Notes under the pieces: generated by a model
Told to the model about the DNA's origin: nothing
What the model saw: only the letters and a program-made list of their open reading frames with translations
Database searches by the model: none
Part shown: piece after piece, positions 35,102 through 48,020 of the stretch
How positions within the stretch are numbered: position 1 is the stretch's first letter
Layout: every line of letters starts with the position of its first letter
Source: Sabellastarte sp. h YS-2021
Lineage: Eukaryota; Annelida; Polychaeta; Sabellida; Sabellidae
Assembly: GCA_964017235.1 (NCBI GenBank)
Contig: OZ024934.1
Span: 77,776,706-77,840,705 of the forward strand
Direction of reading: 5' to 3'
Length of the DNA stretch: 64,000 bases
Program-made: the position numbers and the translations under genes

Positions 35102-36000
35102 CTATGCTTTAGCTGCCTCCAGTGGGTTGCAGTCCTCATATGGAAAATCATTACCCTCGAGCACTATTCTATGCTGGCCCTCTCCCCCAAAGTCATCCTG
35201 TTGACCTGTGGGGTATCTGATCCTCAATAGGTTGTGCAGTACAAGGCAGGCCATGACTACCCTGCCCACCACCGGAGGCTCCTGCTGCATCAGCCTCTGG
35301 AAGATCCTAAAACGAGTGAGGATCCCGAAGGCATTCGCGACCACCCTTCTTCCTTGGCTGATCCTGTAGTTGAAGACTCTCTCCTTCAAGTGCACACCGT
35401 TTCTTGAGCAGGGCTTCATTAACCAGAGCTTGAGGCAGAAAGCATGGTCCCCAAGGATGAAAAGTTCACCTTTGGTCGACCATTCCCCAGGGATTCACTC
35501 TCAGGGAAGCCGATGCTGCTGTCTTCTATTTTGTGCCTCAAATCAGAATGCTTGAAAATCTGAGCATCTGTGCTTGACCCGGCAGCCCCCATCTCCACCC
35601 AGAGGAACTTGAAGCCTCCATCCACCAGGGCCAAGAGTACTATAGAGTGGAAGCCCTTGTAGTTGTGGTAGAGGCTGCCCCCCTCTTGTGGACATCTGAT
35701 TGGAATATGCTTTCTATCCAGGGCACCCAGGACATGATGGATGTTTCATCTCTGGTGGAAGATGAACTCGACCTGCAACCAATCCTCTGGGAGTGTGAGG
35801 CACCACATCTCGATAGGCCTTGATTACAGACCTCAAGCACAAACTTGTTGATGGTCGAACTGGCCACCCTGAAGGCATACTGCAGGGTGGTGTAGCTGTC
35901 TCCACTGGCCAGGTGTCTGAAGGTGACTGCCAACTTGAGTCCTGGACTCACAGGATCACTCATCCAGGTCCTTTCCCTCTAGAGCTCAGCAGTGATTCTC
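35102..36000 (-). pseudogene. PIF/Harbinger DDE transposase, frameshifted
   Basis: Three overlapping minus-strand frames give consecutive pieces of a DDE_Tnp_4 transposase. First comes the N-terminal segment VSPGLKLAVTFRHLASGDSY and YAFRVASSTINKFVLEVC. After a frameshift near 35.74 kb follow LGALDRKHIPIRCPQ (first catalytic Asp), YKGFHSIVLLALVDGGFKF and GAAGSSTDAQIF (second Asp). After a second shift near 35.45 kb come LGDHAFCL, WLMKPCSRNG, VFNYRISQGRRVVANAFGIL and VVMACLVLHNLLRIRYP. The family motif RRVxEN.FG has Ala in place of the catalytic Glu (bases 35336-35338). Sequence before VSPGLK is interrupted by a stop. The element is therefore inactive. It is convergent with the MADF gene, as is common in the superfamily. 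Confidence 0.88.
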
Positions 36001-36469
36001 TGATTCGGATGAGGCTCTAGACCTTATTTTAGCAATTTTTGGTACTTTTTGTCACATTTCTCACTGTAGTGTTATTTTTCCTCGAGCACTGCTTGGCTTA
36101 GGGTTTTACAATTCCAAGGGAAATGGTGAGATGTAAATGCATGAGAATACTCTTCCTGAAAATATGTGTTGCATGTTTTAGTGGTCAAAAAATAAACTTT
36201 TTTTTCTTTATTGGTCCAAGCTTGCTCATGTTAAAATAGGTGACCTAGCACATTGTTATTTCTTTAAAGTTTTACAAGATTGAATTTTTTTTTGAAAGAA
36301 AAAGGAGAAGAAAAAACATTTATGTAACAAACATTTGTACAAGAAAACTGCTGTTCTCATGCTGCAATAGATTCGGATATTTTAATGAAACTAATTGCTT
36401 TGGCATCATTTTACCTTAACATTATTAATATACAACATTATGTTGGTGGAAATTACACTATTAGGATTA
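36001..36469. other. AT-rich spacer between the Harbinger element and the LINE
   Basis: No gene. It probably includes the right flank of the Harbinger element and the 3' untranslated end of the LINE, but neither border can be placed exactly. Confidence 0.4.
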
Positions 36470-39400
36470 GATACTTACCATTTCATAGAATGTACATGTT
36501 GAAATATATACTTGAGGACCATCCATATTTTGTTAAATTTCTCCTGCTTCAAGTCTAGCAGTGCAACAAATTCTTGTTCATCATATACACATTTAACATG
36601 GTGTTTTACCTCGTTGATATCTAATGGCAATGACTTTTGTGACTGAGAAAATGTAACTTTTTGTCACCAATATTATTGTATTAAGAGGAATAAAATTATC
36701 CGGATTCAAATAACCAAATTTTCAACTGTGAGAGTTTCACTGGAATATTACTTCCTCCTGCTATCCATTTTTCTACCTCAATCAATGGTGCTTTAGTGGA
36801 TTCACATTGGCAGAATAGATGAATTAATGTTTCTGGAGAATATCTGCAAAAGGTACACATTGAGGATTGCACTTTTTCCATACTGTGTCGTAATTTCCGG
36901 GTTCCTAATATTCTATGAATGATCCTATACTGAAATCAGATAAGATAATTTTCCTGAATAGCTTTGAAACAGATTCTAAATACTTTTTTTCCAAATATGA
37001 GGTTCTATTTTCATATGAAGTTCTTCATGCCATCTAGTTATGGTTGTTATTTTAACATCCTTTTCACTCAGTAATTGATAAAAACTTTTACTTTTCCTGT
37101 CATTGTTGGTTACAACTGCCACATCAGATGGTATATGTGGTCCAGTATATTCTTTGATATTAATCTTGCTGTCTTTTATATATTTCAGAATGACAGTTCT
37201 CAGTCGTAGTATATGAAGAAAGTTTAATTCTGTGATTTTAAATTCATTTATAAGCCTATCAGTGCTGGTAAAAGTACCAGTACTGTCTATTAAGTCTCCA
37301 ATGGATTCAACACCTTTTTAAACCAGTTTGGGTAGTATAAGATCTGGTATTCTTGGATTATACCAAACAGGTAATGACAGTAACTGCTGTTCACTATTTT
37401 AGTACAGTTGCATAAATTTACCCAAGCATGGAGAACATCTCCAAAAATAATTTTTGTTTTACTATATGCTTGCACCATCCATATCCAAGCTTGGCAATCT
37501 TTCTAACAGGGGATAGAACTGATTCAAACAATTGTAGTCACCCTGATTTGTTTGTTTGAAAGAGCCTTATCATCCATGTTAATTTCAGAGATGAATAGAG
37601 TTGTGTAAGTTTACCATTCCAAGACCTCCCTGACTGTAGTCTAGCGTTACATATTTCATCTTTAGTTTATCAGGTTTACCCCGCAAAGGTATGTAAAAAG
37701 GGTTGAGTTTATATGCTGAATCATTTTTTCACTTGGAGAGGGTATAGATAAAAAAGATGATTGAATTTGGTCAACAGGAAGGTTTTTATTATGGTTATTT
37801 TACCCATTGAAATTAAATTTCTTTTTTTCCACTGATTCAAAGTTTTATGGAAATCATCCATTGTGGTGTTATAATTTAGATCTGGCATTTCTTGCAGATA
37901 AATGGAAAAATTAACACCAAGTAAGCAAAATCTGGTAATATTCCAGTCAAGATTATAATTTACCTTTAATTTTTCACCACAATATCTTTTCATTCCAATC
38001 CAAATAAGCTTGGTTTTGCATGTGTTAATTTTCAAACCTGAGAAGACCCAAATATCTCAATTGTGTTAAGTGCCTGTTGAAGTGAACAATGAGAGCCATT
38101 CAAAAAATTGGTATCATCTGCAAACTCTGTTATCTTAAATTCATTTTCACCTATTCATATTTATACCTTTGATGTCGGGATTATGTTTGATCAAATAGCA
38201 CATTATCTGACCACATAAAATAAATAAATATGGGGAAATAGGGTCCCCTTGCTTACAGCCCCGTTCTACTTTCAGGAAGTCAGACTTTACCCCAACTTGG
38301 ACAATTGCTGCAACTGAAGATGTGTTTAAAAGTTTTATCCAGTTAATATAACTTGAAGGAAATCTTTAAAATTCCAATACATTATACATAAATTTCCAGG
38401 AAATAGAGTCAAATGCTTTTTCAAAATCTATTAGCATTAATAACCCAGTTTTATCAGCCACATCACAGTAATTAATAATGTCATAAACTAATCGTATTGA
38501 TTCCCCTATGTTGTGGCCTTTGACAAACCCAGTTTGAGAGTCAGATATCAACTTATTGGCCAGTGTAGATAACACTTTGTAAAAGACACTTAAAAGACAG
38601 ATGGGGTGCCAATTTTTCAATAGTTCTCTTGATTTATCCATTTTGGTAAGCAATTTATGATGGACTGTCTTAAGGAAATAGGGAGCTGCCCCTTAATGTA
38701 GCAGTAATTCAATACTCTAGTAGCCAAAAATTTCAATTTCCCCAAAAAACTTTTAAAAATCTGCAGGAAAGCCATCAATGCCTGGTGTTTTGTTATGCGT
38801 CTGGTTTTTAATGCATCGCCAAGTTCAGAAGTTGTTAGGTTTCCTTCTAGTAGCAATTTATCACGTTTTCCAAGTTTATTGATTGGAATATTTTGAAGTA
38901 GCTTTTCAAGGTTAACATCTGATAATTCATCATCTCTGCTTTTGAATAAGTTTTGGTAATAAAGTCTCACATTATCTAGTATTTCATTTTGTGTATTTAT
39001 AATTTTACCATTGTCAAGTTGAATTTTTTTCATGGTCTTATCAACGAAATTTTTCCTTTCTAGGTCACAAAAAAATTTTGCTGGGTTTTCTCCATATTTT
39101 ATCCACTGGGCTCTTGATCTCACTGTTTGACCTTTATGTCTGGTTTCCCTAATTTTATAAAGCTCATCTTTCATTTGCTCAAGTGCACTTAATGTTTCTT
39201 CTGTTTCTGCTTTTTCAATCGATTTAATTAACTGCTTTTCTTTTGATAAATTACTGTGTTTGAGGGTTAAACTGAATTTTATTGTAGTGTTCCGTATTTC
39301 CATAAGTAGCATTTCCAATATTAAATCCTCTTTAATGGAGAATTCTAAATGTTGGTCATTTTTTCATTGATGTAGTCTAAGTTGTAAACTGGTACAACAT

Positions 39401-40215
39401 ATTAAGTGGAGATTGTTTGATTTACATTTTCTATATACTCCACATTTTTAATAGGTCGCAGTTAAACTTCCATAAACCTGGCCCTTATTGAAACTGATTT
39501 ATTGTGAGGATGAGCTCAAGAGACGAATGGTCAGATCTATAGCCTGGGTAAATTTTACAACTGTCAACCAAGTCTAGGGATGGATCTGAGACAATAAAAT
39601 AGTCTAGTCAAGCTTGTTTGACAGGGTGTTTTCTTCATGAGTATCTACAAACTTCAGGGTGCAAAACTCGATACACATCTTTAAGATTGAAACACTGCAT
39701 TGTGTCTGAAAGCTTCTGCCGTGACCTGGGGTTGTTAATGTTAATATAATTATGAGTATCTAACTTTGGATCTAGAGCTAAGTTAAAATCACCACACATT
39801 ATTAAGTAATTTTGATTGTTCTCATCAATTAAACTATGCAGATTTTCAAAGAATTGTGGTTTATCTTGGTTTGCTGCATAAATGTTAATCAACCTGATAG
39901 ACAAAGAGGTAATCTTTAAGTCAATGCACAAATAGTTTCCATCAGCATCAGATTTACTATTAATTATTTCATACTCAAAATTGTTTCTCAGTAAAACTGC
40001 CACACCTCTAAGAGTTTGTCCGTGAGCCATTTAAAATACAATGACAGTTACTAAGCTGTTTCAGGCTTGCTTCATCATCCTGTATTAAGTATGTGTCTTG
40101 TAGACAGATAACACCAGGGTGGGTCTGATTTAGGTAGTTAATAACATCTAGTCTCTTACTTTATCTCTAAGACCTTGACAGTTTGCATATAATATCTTCG
40201 ATGTTTGTCCAATAG
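36470..40215 (-). pseudogene. L1/Tx1-like LINE ORF2: endonuclease, reverse transcriptase, CCHC-like tail
   Basis: Read on the minus strand. The endonuclease begins near 40210 (LYANCQGLRDKVRD, then INYLNQTHPGVICLQDTYL), continues with RGVAVLLRNNFEYEI and has the catalytic block LIMCGDFNLALDP near 39.8 kb. The linker shows RAQWIKYGENPAKFFCDLE (about 39.1 kb), characteristic of the L1/Tx1 group. RT blocks follow: NWHPICLLSVFYKVLS, SQTGFVKGHNIGESIRLV, LLMLIDFEKAFDSISWKF, GCKQGDPISPYLF and FADDT (38110-38124). Next are KTKLIWIGMKR and NQWKKRNLISMGKITIIKTF, then a Cys-rich tail (CTFCRYSPETLIHLFCQCES, about 36.83 kb). There are multiple frameshifts and stops, so it cannot be translated intact, but the FADD motif is preserved. 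Upstream on the same strand lies its ORF1. Confidence 0.9.
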
Positions 40216-42056
40216 CCATTTAATATTATTTTGGATGGCAGCAAAAAATATCTGGCCCAATTTTGGCCACAGTTTGAGCTTTGGTCCTTCCTTAATGTGG
40301 CAAATTTTTTTTCCATCTCACAATGAAATTCTCTCATACTTTGAAAATCACAAATTAGCAGCAAAAACAGGTTCTTTTTAAGTAGTTATCAATATCAGCA
40401 AGTGAACAGCAGAAACATACACAGAAAAGCAAAAGAAAACCAGCAATACAGGCCTGAAACAATGAGTAAAATATGGTAAGAACTATCATATTTGCAAACT
40501 GAGTTTTGTATACTGGAATTAAGAATCTCCATTAAAGCAAAAACTTAGTAATATGGCTTGAGCTTCCTTTACTATACCATTGCCACCTGTTAGTTACAAA
40601 CTTTACAAAAAAAATATTCAGTAGCAGCATTTAAAAAGTAGTGAGTCTTTGAATTCAACATCACCATACTGAACACAAAAATTTCAAAATGCTTAAATAC
40701 GTCCTGGGAAAATGTGTTTGTAAAATACCTGAACATGTATAAATTAATACACAAGGGACAAAGTAATATGAGATTATCTGAAGTTACTTAAAACTAACAA
40801 ATAGCATACATTTAATGTAAACTTCATGTTTAACAACTCTAAACTAACAATTGATATTTTCAATAATAAGCATTGAAGTGCACAAACATTTCACAGCTGC
40901 ATGAGTTAAACTACCAAGTACCTGCTACTGAGATATTTACTGATATTAACCCACCAGTACAAAGTATAACCCATTTGCTTACCTTTTTTGAACTACAAAC
41001 ACTTTTTAATCCACTTTTTAATCCACAAAAAATAACTCATTGGTTTACTTTTTTTAGGTACAATCACACATGATAACCATTAAAGTATATATATTTTTCA
41101 CGGGGTGTGCAAAATATTCTATTCAAAGCTGCATTTAAGATTCATTAAAATTCTTGGAGGAAGATTTGTCAAAAAAAAATACATTTAGTGAAAGTGACAT
41201 TTACGAGGTCATTCTATTTCATATATTCATATACTTGCATTTAATGATGACTATCAAAGTTTACCTAATCAACATATTTGTGAAATGTTCAGATTCAGGT
41301 ACATATCTTAGAAGAACCACATTTCCTATAATAATGAATATAATCTAAGTGTATGATAGGCCAATTATCAAAACCCTTTGAGAACACAAAGATATACTTT
41401 ATTCCCTCACTGATACATGATTCATTAACATTTTAAAAAAAGTAAATAATAATAAAAAATATGGAATACTCATCTAGTTAACACATTTTTGAGAACATAT
41501 ATTTGTGTTAAATAGATCTATTTTGGCCTAATCAACATAGTATGGCAGCCCACGTCTCAAAAAAAAAACTTTGAGAACTCAAAAGTAACTGGATTATCTC
41601 ACTAGACTAAATATAATATTTCATTCATCATCATTTTCTAAAATAATTAAAAGCTCACCTAATGGGCACAATTTTGCAAAATTAAGAATACTCCAAACAG
41701 CTTTTAAGAGAAGTATAGTTTAAATTACAATAAGATAATTCAACATATCATACTCTTACAATGTTAGCATATTTTAAATTTTTTCACTAAAAGTTAACTA
41801 ATAGTGAGTAGCAGGTATACAGGATCTTTTCAGGTTACAACAAATAAAATAATAACCTAAATTAAAACCTGATCTTTTCAGGTTACAACAGACAGGAGGC
41901 ACTTATAAAAAGCAGACTTTCACTGGAACCGCAACAATGAATATTAAATCTTGATATAGTTAATTAATTGGTTTATATTATGGCCATGTGAAGTAGCAAG
42001 TTTTATTGCTTTGACAGATTCTTTTTTTTAACTAGTTTACCTTTAAGGAGTGAACA
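40216..42056 (-). other. Inter-ORF region of the LINE
   Basis: About 1.8 kb of AT-rich sequence between the end of ORF1 and the endonuclease. A short minus-strand frame at 40167-40364 shows no recognised domain. No independent gene or clear repeat seen, so it may contain later insertions I cannot delimit. Confidence 0.5.
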
Positions 42057-42945
42057 TTATTGCAATGAGACTTGTACTTTGATAAGAATGTCTCCAAGTA
42101 TGTTTTGTCCCTTCCACATTGACTGGTTATCCAAATTAGGGTCTTGTAGGGATAGTCCACATGAGAAATAGTTGCCCTTTGGATTAACCTCGACCAGAAT
42201 TCCTTCAGTTTGTTTGAGCTTATCTCCTAAGGTCCTGTTCTGCAGATTTTTTTTTGTGCAGGCCTGTAGCATATTCTGAGCAGCCACAGACTTCCACAGT
42301 TCCAAATTAAAATCCTTTATATGATAGTTTAAAGCTTTTGCTTGAGCTGATGAAGCTGCATTGTAAATAGCTGAAGCAGGTTTCCTTATCTTGAAAATAC
42401 AAAGCCTTTTTATACTGGAAATAGTGTTCCACCATCGGGAAGATTAAGTTGTTTTCTTCAATTTGGCATGGGTGAAAGTTACTAAGGAAGCTGTTCTTTC
42501 CAAAGAAAGCTGTCCCGTCACATTTCTGAAGTATCTTCTCTGAAAAACATCCAATTTTGGGCGTATAGAGACCATAGGGTAAGCATTCAAGAGTATCCAC
42601 TGTGTATTTTCTGCCCTCTATTATCAGAACATGGCCATGTAGCTCACAGTTGTGTATGCTTCTATGTTTTCTGGCAGCTTTAGAGAATGGCTCCAGCTTT
42701 TTACGCTATGCCTAAATCACTGGTGGAAAGTCTTCAGCCAAAATATATGCACTGCCTTTCAAGTTAAACCTATTCTTCCAAGCATTATTTCTGTCATTGA
42801 TACACAAAAACCTCACCATAATGTCCCTAGGTTTCTTAACTGTAACTGTTTTAAATGAGGTGGCTGTTTGAAGAAGAATGTTACCTGGATTATTTAGTCT
42901 CAGTTTATTGGCAAGGAAATCCAGAGTTAGTAACATAACATCTTC
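42057..42945 (-). pseudogene. LINE ORF1 C-terminal half: RRM-like, CTD and fused NADAR (YbiA-like) domain
   Basis: Minus strand. Bases 42936-42712 encode the RRM-like part of an L1-type ORF1 protein (KKPRDIMVRFLCINDRNNAW, NLKGSAYILAEDFPPVI). After two stops, KLEPFSKAARKHRSI matches the ORF1 C-terminal domain. The frame then enters a NADAR/DUF1768 domain: TAFFGKNSFLSNFHPCQ, FPMVEHYFQYKKALYFQDKE (with the conserved E-H and K-A), then after a frameshift near 42375 ASSAQAKALNYHIKDFNLEL, WKSVAAQNMLQACTKKNLQN, TLGDKLKQTEGILVEVNP and MWKGQNILGDILIKVQ. NADAR domains are predicted and partly shown to act on ADP-ribose-linked substrates. I infer it is part of the retroelement because it continues directly from ORF1 with no intron. 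The N-terminal half is displaced to 48.8-49.1 kb by a DIRS insertion. Confidence 0.82.
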
Positions 42946-43340
42946 TTTTTATTTCATAAAAATGTAATATACTCTACCACATGAAAACACTTGGGAAAGC
43001 GTGGCTTGGCGTTCAGTGACCGCCACATACACCATACATAGAATTTAAATATGTGAGGGGAGACTCTCTTTAAACCTATATACTTGCTACCTTTGACCCC
43101 TGGTGACCTAATTCACTCTGCCATGCGCAGTAATACAGAAATAGTTCATTCTTTTTGTGGCGGTTGAACTACCAACAGGCGTTTTTGCTACCTCATTAAG
43201 ACCTGCATTTACACATTTTTGATGCTCTGTAAGTAGTTTTTTGCTGTTTTATTCACTCCTCCATTTTCTTTACCTTTTACTTCGGTTTCGGTTGAATTTA
43301 TTGTGTACTTTGGGCAATATTTTTAGGTATTTTTTCAAAA

Positions 43341-43930
43341 TTCGTATTATCGCTCATCTGATCACGTGGTGTTAGAATGTCGGATTGCCTTTGGAGATAT
43401 TCATTTCCTTGGTAAATTAATTTGTTTTATGCACTTCTACAGGCATTATAATTTTAATTTACGGTTTTCCTTCATTCTTTCAACGAAATTCTTCGTTTCA
43501 CTGCATATTTTGACCGTATTGTCACCTTGAGTGTGCATTGTTTTTCCACATAGTTACAAAGTTCGTATTATCGCTCATCGGGTCACGTGGTGTCAGAATG
43601 TTAGATTTCCTTTGGAAATATTCATTTCCGCGGTGAATTAATTTCTTTATGCACTTCTACAGGCATTATAATTCCCCATTTACGGTTTTCCTTCATTCTT
43701 TTCAGGAAATTCTTCGTTTCACCGTGTATATTGACCATATTTTTTTTAGCTTTTTACAAATCATTCCCCAGGTCACATGACGATGACGTCACATCCAAAA
43801 ATGAGGTCAACCAATCGGTTGTCAGAAATATTTATTTTCATACTGGTTACAGCATTTCCAGGTTTGTTTATGCATTCCTTCTACATAATTCTTTTAGTAT
43901 TGTTATGTCAGAGCATAATGTGTAATAATT
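43341..43930 (+). repeat. Imperfect ~220-bp tandem repeats in the DIRS leader, copy A
   Basis: Units start at about 43341 and 43562 with TTCGTATTATCGCTCATC, followed by GTCACGTGGTGT, CCTTTGGA.ATATTCATTTCC, GCACTTCTACAGGCATTATA and a TTCATTCTTT..GAAATTCTTC segment. A third, more diverged unit follows from about 43756. The same arrangement occurs in copy B. Confidence 0.85.
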
Positions 43931-45429
43931 TCCATTGTTAATGCACATTTCATAGCGTGACATTACGGTATTTACTAACTACCATTCACGGTTCATTACT
44001 TGTACAGGCCCTTTCATTTGACATTTCTGGGATACGGTTTCAGTGTTTTTGGGTTCAATTCTGAACCTAGGGTCTCCATTTTCAACCTTTCCCCACCTTC
44101 AAATCTGGAGGATGGTGGTAAACGGTTCATGGGGTTGACTTGTTCTTCCCCTTTGGAGATCCATGTCACTGTTACTGGTTTCCTACATTCCAATTTTGTC
44201 ATTTTGGTCATTTGGTTTCTCAGCCCATTATTAGTCCTTTGGCCTCTTTGTGCCTAAGGCTCAGCCTCATCAGGCTGTCTTTTTGGTGCTGGGATTACTT
44301 TATCAAGACCATTTTTGTTAAGGGTCCCTTAAGAAGAGTTTATCAGTTGAATCCAACTGATTTTGATACTTCCTAAACTCAGCTCCATACTTTTTCTTAA
44401 TCTAGAAAAATTTTTGTTTGGGGCTTGGTGAAAATCTTGTGTTACTCAACAGCTTTCTATTGATTTTCACCATTTTTTAGATCTGACTACCAATGGGCAC
44501 ATCTCACTTTTGGGTAGGTTGGGGTCCCTCTGTCTATAGTTAACCTTTAGGCAGACTTCAGGGACCCTATTCCAATATTTTTGGTGCCCGTCTGTTGGAC
44601 TATATGGATGCTTAGGGCTTCATCCTTCAATCTTCTCCACAGAAGATTTTCAAGGCTTCCTGTCCAACAGAATTAGGGGATAAATTTGACTGCTCTTTCC
44701 TTTGGATCAGTCTTATTTTTCTCGAAGTCATCCACTTTTTCCAGGCTTGGATGTTCCTTTGTGAGGCCAGATACTTACTTTCTGTCACTCATTCATTTTG
44801 GGATCTTCTCATTCTAAGTTTTATAGGTTGGGTAATTACCCAAATTTACCCTCTAAAATTTAGTTTTACCAGGTACAAACCCTCTTCAGAGGGTTTTTTG
44901 GGTTGACTTGCTCAGGTTTCCGGACCTGGAATCTAGCTTGGCCTGGTAGGGAAGACCTCCTCTTCCCTAAGCAGAGGTCCTCTGCTATTAAGGGAGATCT
45001 GAGATCGATCTTCGGGTCCTTAGTACTGTGGGATTTTTTCCTTCAGTCCTGTTTTGTCGATCACTTATTCAAGTTGATTGACCAGGTAATACTTCTCAGT
45101 GGTCTTTTTCATCCACCATACTTTGAACATCTTTTCAGTGGATCTTTCAGCTCCATTTTAGCTGGTTGATCTATGGCCTTATTCAGCCATCTTTGCGCCT
45201 TTTTTTGAGAGATTTTTTATCCATTTCCCTCTCTTGTGCCTAGTCACTTGGTAGAGTAATTTGGGCCAATAAAGACCTTTCTCCTCCCAACTAGGGAGTC
45301 TTCTCTCTAACTTAGTGCTTTAGGGATGTGGTTCCTTTCCAGGTTCCAACATTCTGATGGTGGAATGCCTTCCACAGGTAGAGGCTCAGCCTCAACCTCT
45401 ATCATGGTGTCCTTCAGGAGATAGGAGTG

Positions 45430-48020
45430 TTTTGTTTTATTCAACCTTTCACTCTTACTTCCAGATCCCTCCACTTGCCAGTGGGAGGTCAACTGATTTC
45501 TTCCATTTCATTTGAAATGTTTATGTGCAGCCTTTCTTTTTCCAGCATTCTGGAACTTGGTTCACATTCCAGTGGTCTCTCAGATTCCAATTTCCTGATT
45601 TCTTCTTCAGCTCTTCTCTTCAGAAGAATGCTGTTCTTTGTCAGTCAGTCTCACACTGTCTGTTCACATGAGCAGTTCAAGTATCTTGAGCTCCTGTTTT
45701 CCTGATTTCTTTCAGGGCATTATTTTATGACAAAGATATACTGGAAACCACCATTAGATTTTTATCTTTTCCTGGTTTTCCAACTATCAGGATGCAACTT
45801 ATTAGTTGATCATTTTCTCAGTTGGCCAGTGGGCCACTTCTCTTCCTCAATTTGCCTACTTTCTCTCCTTTGGCTCCTTTGGTTCATTCTTGCTCAGAGT
45901 TTTGCTTTTGGGCAGGGTGTATCACTTTGTGGCAATGCCTTAGGGCCTAGCCACTAGCCTTTCAGGATTTAAGGAAGTAAGGAAAGTTGGCTTTGAGGTT
46001 GGGCATCTCAGTGCACATGTGACTATAATTGGCTCATTAGAGCCAATAGTTGTCAGAGGCTCATTTGGCAACTCTCTTAGAGTTGACTTTCAACTTGGAG
46101 TGGTTCTTAGCAGGAATTATTTAGATCTGTTCTTACAACAGGTCTTCTTCCTGGGTCAGGTTTTTAACCTATCTAAAGGTGTTCCTGACAGGGACAAGGT
46201 TCTGTCTATTCAGCAGCTCTTCCTTCATCTTTGATGTAGCAGTCCAATCTGTTCATCAGTTCTAGAGCTCATAGCTGTCCTTTTTGCTCGGACATTTCTT
46301 CCTGTATTATCCTTTCATCAAAGGATCATCCTTTCAGCCTCAAACAACACAGATGTCTTGTTCTCAAGACATTTGTTCCTCACTTGTCCTTTCTTTAAGG
46401 GACACTTCAGATAGTTTCAGGTAACACTATTGTCTGTGTTTTCTTTTTTATATCAAGAGAGCTTCCACTCTTGGGACATGTGTATCTATTTTGGCACTTT
46501 TTGCCATTATTTTTACAAGAACAAGTCTGTTTTTCCACCTTCTCATGTTCCAGGGGCATGAATACTTGACCGACCATCTCTGGAGGTCTTATCTCACCTT
46601 TCATATAAAGTGGTCGCTCTATTCTTGGATCTTCAGATGGTAGTCTCGGACTTCTCATCTGATTTAGATCTCTTTTGCCATGTGATTCAATCACAAGCTG
46701 CTCTTGCATGTGCCTCCTGTGCTAGATCCTTAGGCTCTGGCAACAGATGCCCTGGAGTGCTTTGGTCCGGAGTACTTGTTTTCGTCCTTCCCTCCTTCAG
46801 CTCTTTGTCCTCTATGGCCAGGAAGTTAATCAACTTTCAGAGCTGTACCATTCTTCTTGTAGCCTTCCTTGGCAAGTGCCAAGTTTTTGGCCTCAAGATC
46901 TCCTTTAAGAAAGCCATTGGCTCTTCCTCTTATTCTTCTATAACAATCTCATCTAGAGTTTTGTTATTAATTTTTATGGAGTTCCTTTTTTCAAGCTTTC
47001 TGGCTGAAGTCTCCTTTAAGAAGAATTTTCAGAGGAGGGGTCTTGGAAGATTTTTATCCTCCATTACTGTCTATGATGCAATGTGGAACTGCATTAAAAA
47101 TTGGGAGGAACATGGCCACTCTGCCATGCCTTAACTGACCCTTTCATTGTTGTTTGTTCCTTTTAAGGAATTATTTTTCAGACAATGGGAATACAGGTCA
47201 GCTCTCTCCAGGTACTACTTGGAGTTGGGTTCCTATAGGGAGCTTGGAAGTCTCTTTTAGAGCTTCTTTAAGTCCACACTAAGGGTACTCATCACCTACC
47301 TTTTGGTACTTAAAACCTTGGTTCTGCAGGCTCTTACCAAGGCTCCTCTTGAACCCTGTTTTCTTGCTGAGCCAAATTTTTCACATATTAGACAGTCTTT
47401 CTTCTCCCTTTCTTTGGGAAGGAGAAGGAGTGATTTTGATTCCTTTATTTAAAGGTTTTCTCTCACTCTCTAGGGATGGCCTAAGTCATCCTTAAGTCAG
47501 ATCTTACTTTCCTGGCTTAAGCCAGTTATCTTCAGAAGGCTCTTCCTGCTTTGACTTTTTGTCTTTGGTCAGGATGACTTAGAGGACCTCTCCTTTCCTA
47601 CAGTCAGATTCCTAAGATACTATCTATCTAGCTTTTCTGACTTTCTTAGGAGGATTTCTACTTGGGCTTTCTTCTGAAGTTCAAAGAGGGTGATATTACT
47701 GCTCAGACAATATCTTTTTGGATAACATTTTATCCTTTATTCCCTCTAATTCTGTTCCACATGTGAAGGCCAATGATGTTTTTGCCCAGGTTTTATTCTG
47801 GTCTCTCCGGTGGTTTCCCACTGCTTCACATCATGGGGATTCCTCTCAGAATTCTTGCACTTCACTTATTTCCCTTCAGAGATGTTGTTCTTAAGAATCT
47901 CTATGATTTCTTAAGTGTAGTGCACTTATGTTTCCACTCAGGCACTTATGTTTCCACTCAGGCCATTCTCTCTCTTCTGCTTAAATTCCTCAATTTAAGT
48001 CATTCTGAGACTTTTTAGTC
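45430..48020 (+). pseudogene. DIRS polyprotein remnants (RT/RNase H and tyrosine recombinase), copy A
   Basis: No long frame is left; recognisable stretches are spread over three plus-strand frames. WSLRFQFP near 45.57 kb resembles the RT of DIRS elements. W-S-G-V-L-V-F-V-L-P-S-F-S-S-L-S followed by ARKLINFQSCTILLVAFLG (46.75-46.9 kb) matches the 'W..YVFPPFSLL..VL.KI......LIAPFWP' block after the DIRS RNase H. VKANDVFAQVLFWSL and then LHLFPFRDVVL (47.76-47.9 kb) match the recombinase end 'AHDVRA..SSW ... YLRDVV', with the conserved Arg of H-x-x-R replaced by Phe. Many stops and frameshifts; inactive. The assignment of individual blocks is by eye. Confidence 0.55.

Noticed and set aside
36696-40030. 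Separate host genes for an endonuclease, a reverse transcriptase and a zinc-knuckle protein
   Set aside because: All pieces are collinear on one strand in the order of an L1/Tx1 ORF2 and are broken by shifts and stops.
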